The translations under genes and the position numbers were made by a program. From Flavobacteriaceae bacterium (GTDB lineage: Bacteria > Bacteroidota > Bacteroidia > Flavobacteriales > Flavobacteriaceae): a stretch of 9,480 nucleotides of DNA. The DNA lies in the NCBI GenBank assembly GCA_023700885.1, contig JAMPYA010000074.1:1-9480 (forward strand). The letters run 5' to 3'. Each line of letters opens with the position of its first letter. Positions within the stretch are counted from its first letter, which is position 1. Shown here one piece after another: positions 6,699 to 9,480 of the stretch. Under the pieces are notes generated by a model. That model saw only the letters and a program-made list of their open reading frames with translations. It searched no databases and had not been told where the DNA came from.

Positions 6699-7400
6699 AT
6701 GATCAATAAAACGGTTAATAATGTTCAAGAAGCCCTAATTGGCGTTAAAGATGGAATGACTTTGATGTTAGGTGGATTTGGTTTATGTGGAATTCCAGAA
6801 AATTCTATTTCTGAGTTAGTAAAATTAGGCGTTAAAAATCTTACTTGTATTTCAAATAATGCGGGTGTTGATGATTTTGGATTAGGATTATTATTAAAGA
6901 AAAAACAAATTAAAAAAATGATTTCATCCTATGTGGGTGAAAATGATGAATTTGAACGTCAAATGTTAAGTGGTGAGTTAGAAGTAGATTTAATTCCCCA
7001 AGGAACATTAGCTGAAAGATGTAGAGCAGCAGGCGCTGGAATCCCTGCTTTTTACACACCTGCAGGATATGGAACAGAAGTAGCTGAAGGAAAAGAAACG
7101 CGCGATTTTAACGGAAAAATGCACATTTTAGAACATGCTTTTGAGGCTGATTTTGCTTTTGTAAAAGCGTGGAAAGGTGATACTGCCGGGAATTTAATTT
7201 TTAAAGGAACGGCTAGAAATTTTAACCCAATGATGGCAATGGCAGGAAAAATAACCGTTGCTGAAGTCGAGGAATTGCTTGAAGCTGGCGAGTTAAATCC
7301 GAATGAAATTCATACTCCCGGAATATTTGTACAAAGAATATTTCAAGGGAAAGATTATGAAAAAAGAATAGAACAACGAACGGTAAGACAAAAATCTTAA
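6699..7400 (+). CDS. scoA: 3-oxoacid CoA-transferase subunit A
   Basis: This is the alpha subunit (233 residues) of succinyl-CoA:3-ketoacid CoA-transferase, which moves CoA from succinyl-CoA to acetoacetate so that it can enter central metabolism as acetoacetyl-CoA. The diagnostic GGFGLCGIPE signature is at residues 25-34. Further family segments are SNNAG, the ISSYVGEN-type stretch (about 75-83), GTLAERCRAAGAGIPAFYTPAG and the FVKAWKGDTAGNL region. The length matches family members of 230-240 residues. The catalytic glutamate resides in subunit B, encoded 4 bp downstream. The start lies 10 bp after the PBP stop with no Shine-Dalgarno sequence. In Bacteroidota the enzyme is plausibly used for ketogenic amino acids or acetoacetate; the substrate is taken from the family, and atoDA-like acetate transferases are the main alternative. 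Confidence 0.93.
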   Translation: MINKTVNNVQEALIGVKDGMTLMLGGFGLCGIPENSISELVKLGVKNLTCISNNAGVDDFGLGLLLKKKQIKKMISSYVGENDEFERQMLSGELEVDLIPQGTLAERCRAAGAGIPAFYTPAGYGTEVAEGKETRDFNGKMHILEHAFEADFAFVKAWKGDTAGNLIFKGTARNFNPMMAMAGKITVAEVEELLEAGELNPNEIHTPGIFVQRIFQGKDYEKRIEQRTVRQKS

Positions 7401-7404
7401 TATC

Positions 7405-8061
7405 ATGGCACTAGATAAAATTGGAATCGCAAAACGCATCGCCCAAGAACTACAAGATGGATGGTATGTAAACTTAGGAATAGGAATACCAACATTAGTT
7501 GCTAATTATATTCCAAAAGGAATTAATGTAGAATTTCAAAGTGAAAATGGAATCTTAGGAATGGGACCTTTCCCATATGAAGGCGAAGAAGATGCAGATT
7601 TAATTAATGCCGGAAAACAAACAGTCACCCTTTTAGAGGGTGCTTCCATTTTTGATTCTGCTTTAAGTTTTGCTATGATTCGTGGTCAACATGTGCAACT
7701 CACCGTTTTAGGCGCCATGGAAGTTGCTGAAAATGGCGATATCGCCAATTGGAAAATCCCTGGATATATGGTTAAAGGAATGGGTGGAGCTATGGATTTA
7801 GTATCATCTGCAGAAAATATTATCGTTGCCATGATGCACACTAACAAAAAAGGAGAATCTAAAATATTAAAAAGATGTACTTTGCCATTAACAGGTGTAA
7901 AATGTGTTAAAAAAGTGGTGACTGATTTAGCAGTTTTAGAAGTTACCAATGATGGATTTAAATTAATAGAAAGAGCTCCCGGAGTTTCGGTTCAGCAAAT
8001 TAAAAATGCGACCGAAGGTACTTTAATAATAGAAGGAGATATTCCTGAAATGGTATTATAA
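7405..8061 (+). CDS. scoB: 3-oxoacid CoA-transferase subunit B
   Basis: This is the beta subunit (218 residues) of the same CoA-transferase. It starts 4 bp after scoA, as expected for subunits made in equal amounts. The nucleotide-binding-like LGIGIPT lies at residues 24-30. The SENG motif at 46-49 contains E47, the glutamate that forms the covalent CoA thioester intermediate in this family. Downstream stretches LGAMEV, NWKIPGYMVKGMGGAMDL and CTLPLTG are typical of SCOT beta subunits. The length agrees with the family (about 215-220). The stop codon merges with a heptamer-repeat spacer (8061-8138) that separates it from the exonuclease gene. No intrinsic terminator is visible there, so read-through into the next gene is possible. 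Confidence 0.94.
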   Translation: MALDKIGIAKRIAQELQDGWYVNLGIGIPTLVANYIPKGINVEFQSENGILGMGPFPYEGEEDADLINAGKQTVTLLEGASIFDSALSFAMIRGQHVQLTVLGAMEVAENGDIANWKIPGYMVKGMGGAMDLVSSAENIIVAMMHTNKKGESKILKRCTLPLTGVKCVKKVVTDLAVLEVTNDGFKLIERAPGVSVQQIKNATEGTLIIEGDIPEMVL

Positions 8062-8138
8062 TTAAAAATTAAAAATGAAAAGTTTAAGGTGTAAAGTTTT
8101 AATTTATCTAGATACTTGATACCAAATACCAAGATTAC
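8061..8138. repeat. Heptamer-periodic spacer between scoB and exonuclease III
   Basis: Almost the whole gap reads as 7-bp units. ATTAAAA (8061-8067) and ATTAAAA (8068-8074) are identical, then ATGAAAA (8075-8081), GTTTAAG, GTGTAAA and GTTTTAA continue the register to 8102. After 8 unmatched bases come GATACTT (8111-8117), GATACCA (8118-8124), AATACCA (8125-8131) and a degenerate AGATTAC (8132-8138). The last set is related to the AATACTC units at 2248-2261. The tract overlaps the last base of the scoB stop and ends 10 bases before the exonuclease ATG. Confidence 0.7.
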
Positions 8139-8148
8139 AAACAAAAAA

Positions 8149-8913
8149 ATGAAAATAATATCTTACAACGTCAACGGAATTAGAGCAGCACTAACTAAAG
8201 GTTTTTTAGATTGGGCAAAAGCCACCAATGCTGATGTAATTTGTTTACAAGAAACGAAAGCTCAAAAAGAACAATTAGACTTAACATTGTTTAAAGAATT
8301 ATATCCGCACAATTATTGGTTTTCTGCTGATAAAAAAGGATATAGCGGAGTGGCAATCCTATCTAAAATAGAACCCCAAAAAATCGTTTACGGAACCGGA
8401 ATCGATTATATGGATTTTGAAGGAAGAAATCTTCGAGTGGATTTTGATAATTTTTCCGTAATGAGTATGTACCTGCCATCAGGTACCAACGGACATCGAC
8501 TGGATTTTAAGCTAAAATATATGGCAGATTTTCAGCAATACATCAATCAACTTAAAAAAACAGTTCCCAATTTAATAATTTGTGGCGATTATAATATTTG
8601 TCACAAAGCTATAGATATTCATGATCCAATAAGAAATGCCAATGTTTCCGGTTTTTTACCTGAAGAACGCGAATGGCTCGATCAATTTATAAAAAGCGGA
8701 TTTATAGATTCATTCCGCATGTTTAACAAAGAACCACATCAATACAGTTGGTGGAGCTACCGAGCAAATGCTCGAAACAACAATAAAGGATGGAGAATTG
8801 ATTATAATTTAGTAAGTGAGTCTCTTCAAAATAAATTAAAAAGAGCTTATATTTTACCCGAAGCAAAACATTCAGACCATTGTCCCGTTGTAATAGAAAT
8901 AGAAAATAATTAA
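8149..8913 (+). CDS. xth: Exodeoxyribonuclease III (AP endonuclease)
   Basis: The 254-residue Mg-dependent enzyme cleaves DNA at abasic sites and removes nucleotides from 3' ends in base excision repair. The exonuclease-endonuclease-phosphatase fold is complete. N7 lies in SYNVNGIR, metal ligand E35 in CLQET, Y108 in MYLPSG, D147 and N149 in GDYNICH, D219 in RIDY, and the D243-H244 pair in KHSDHCP. The length is close to E. coli XthA (268). I chose the ATG at 8149, because MKIISYNVNG is the usual family N-terminus. An 11-codon upstream extension beginning at a non-ATG codon would lie inside repeat DNA and adds nothing conserved. The start follows a run of A without a Shine-Dalgarno sequence. 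It lies 12 bp upstream of a lipoprotein gene, probably cotranscribed. Confidence 0.95.
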   Translation: MKIISYNVNGIRAALTKGFLDWAKATNADVICLQETKAQKEQLDLTLFKELYPHNYWFSADKKGYSGVAILSKIEPQKIVYGTGIDYMDFEGRNLRVDFDNFSVMSMYLPSGTNGHRLDFKLKYMADFQQYINQLKKTVPNLIICGDYNICHKAIDIHDPIRNANVSGFLPEEREWLDQFIKSGFIDSFRMFNKEPHQYSWWSYRANARNNNKGWRIDYNLVSESLQNKLKRAYILPEAKHSDHCPVVIEIENN

Positions 8914-8925
8914 AAAATATAAAAT

Positions 8926-9480
8926 ATGGTTAAAAGAATTTTAATTTCAGTTCTTACACTTAGTCTTATGACATCTTGTGTTTCTAAAAAAGTTTATACT
9001 GAATTGGAAAATAATTATGATAAACTAAGAAAAGCTAATATGCTTTTAACCGATGAAAACATGGCGCTATCTAAGTTTAAAACCAATCAAGAAGAAACTA
9101 TTAAACAGTTGAAAAACAGTTTGCTTGATATGGAATTGCAGCGTGATCATCTTAAAAACAAAACTACGTTATTACAGAGCGAGATTGATAAATTAACTGA
9201 ATCATATGGATTATTATCATCGCAAAGCTCAGTAGCTTTAGCAGAAAACGCTAAAAAAAATCAACAATTGCTAGCTCAATTAGAAGAAAAAGAACGTGAA
9301 CTAAATGAAGAAAGCGAGCGTTTGGTAGGTTTACAACGCGAAATGAATGCACGTTCAAATAGAATAAATGAACTAGAACGTTTAATAGCTTCTAAAGACG
9401 AAGCCATGAAAAAATTAAAAACAGCCATTTCTAATGCACTTGCAGGTTTTGAAGGTAAAGGATTAACCGTTGTTCACAAA
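8926..9480 (+). CDS. Coiled-coil lipoprotein, probably OmpA family (cut by window edge)
   Basis: This ORF has 185 codons with no stop before the window ends. The N-terminus MVKRILISVLTLSLMTSC is a lipoprotein signal peptide with lipobox LMTSC and lipidated C18. Residues about 24-165 are rich in Glu, Lys, Leu, Gln and Asn in heptad-like order and should form a long coiled coil. At the right edge the sequence turns to GFEGKGLTVVHK, which resembles the junction leading into an OmpA/MotB-type peptidoglycan-binding domain in flavobacterial lipoproteins. That domain is not in the window, so the family call is inference. A role anchoring the outer membrane to the cell wall would follow. The start at 8926 is 12 bp after the exonuclease stop. 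Alternatives are a coiled-coil lipoprotein with another C-terminal domain. The signal peptide and coiled coil are well supported. Confidence 0.8.
   Translation, partial: MVKRILISVLTLSLMTSCVSKKVYTELENNYDKLRKANMLLTDENMALSKFKTNQEETIKQLKNSLLDMELQRDHLKNKTTLLQSEIDKLTESYGLLSSQSSVALAENAKKNQQLLAQLEEKERELNEESERLVGLQREMNARSNRINELERLIASKDEAMKKLKTAISNALAGFEGKGLTVVHK

Noticed and set aside
7686..7949. An 87-codon minus-strand ORF inside scoB
   Set aside because: It is an antisense shadow of a conserved enzyme gene, with no independent evidence.
8116..8148. N-terminal extension of exonuclease III by eleven codons
   Set aside because: It begins at a non-ATG codon inside the heptamer repeat, and the ATG at 8149 gives the standard family N-terminus.
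2073..8148. Heptamer tracts as a CRISPR array or as an attachment site
   Set aside because: Units are 7 bp with no spacers, there are no cas genes, and no integrase or element boundary is present.

Overview
The window is an AT-rich stretch of chromosome from a member of the Bacteroidota, most likely Flavobacteriales (Flavobacteriaceae-like). The evidence is a GldH gliding-motility lipoprotein, a Bacteroidota-type PSP1/RicT protein, starts preceded by A/T-rich leaders without Shine-Dalgarno sequences, and a close match to the Bacteroidota promoter (TTG, 21 bp, TAnnTTTG). I see no mobile element, CRISPR array, rRNA, tRNA or phage gene. This is a core housekeeping region, not an accessory island.

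Layout. On the minus strand, positions 1-584 hold the N-terminal 194 codons of aspartate-semialdehyde dehydrogenase (asd), which runs off the left edge. A 243-bp divergent region follows, carrying the best promoter in the window. Everything else reads on the plus strand: a U32-family protein (TrhP/YegQ-like), a 207-bp spacer rich in heptamer repeats with one hairpin, a small single-cluster ferredoxin, and then a closely packed train of genes. The train is PSP1/RicT-like protein, gldH (8-bp overlap), class A penicillin-binding protein (16 bp later), scoA (10 bp), scoB (4 bp), exonuclease III (after an 87-bp heptamer-repeat spacer) and a coiled-coil lipoprotein with an expected OmpA-type C-terminus (12 bp), cut by the right edge.

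How the genes fit together. asd serves the aspartate pathway and so diaminopimelate for peptidoglycan, and the class A PBP polymerises and cross-links that peptidoglycan. GldH and the last lipoprotein are envelope proteins. scoAB moves CoA from succinyl-CoA to acetoacetate. Exonuclease III repairs abasic DNA. The U32 protein, ferredoxin and RicT-like protein are three adjacent genes with cysteine patterns typical of Fe-S proteins.

The most unusual structure is in the non-coding DNA. Two spacers are built largely of degenerate 7-bp tandem units (GAATTAG, ACATTTA, RATACYN, ATTAAAA types). They fill the gaps up to the stop and start codons of the flanking genes, and a RATACYN-type unit recurs ahead of both the ferredoxin and exonuclease III. 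I found no convincing new multi-gene system.
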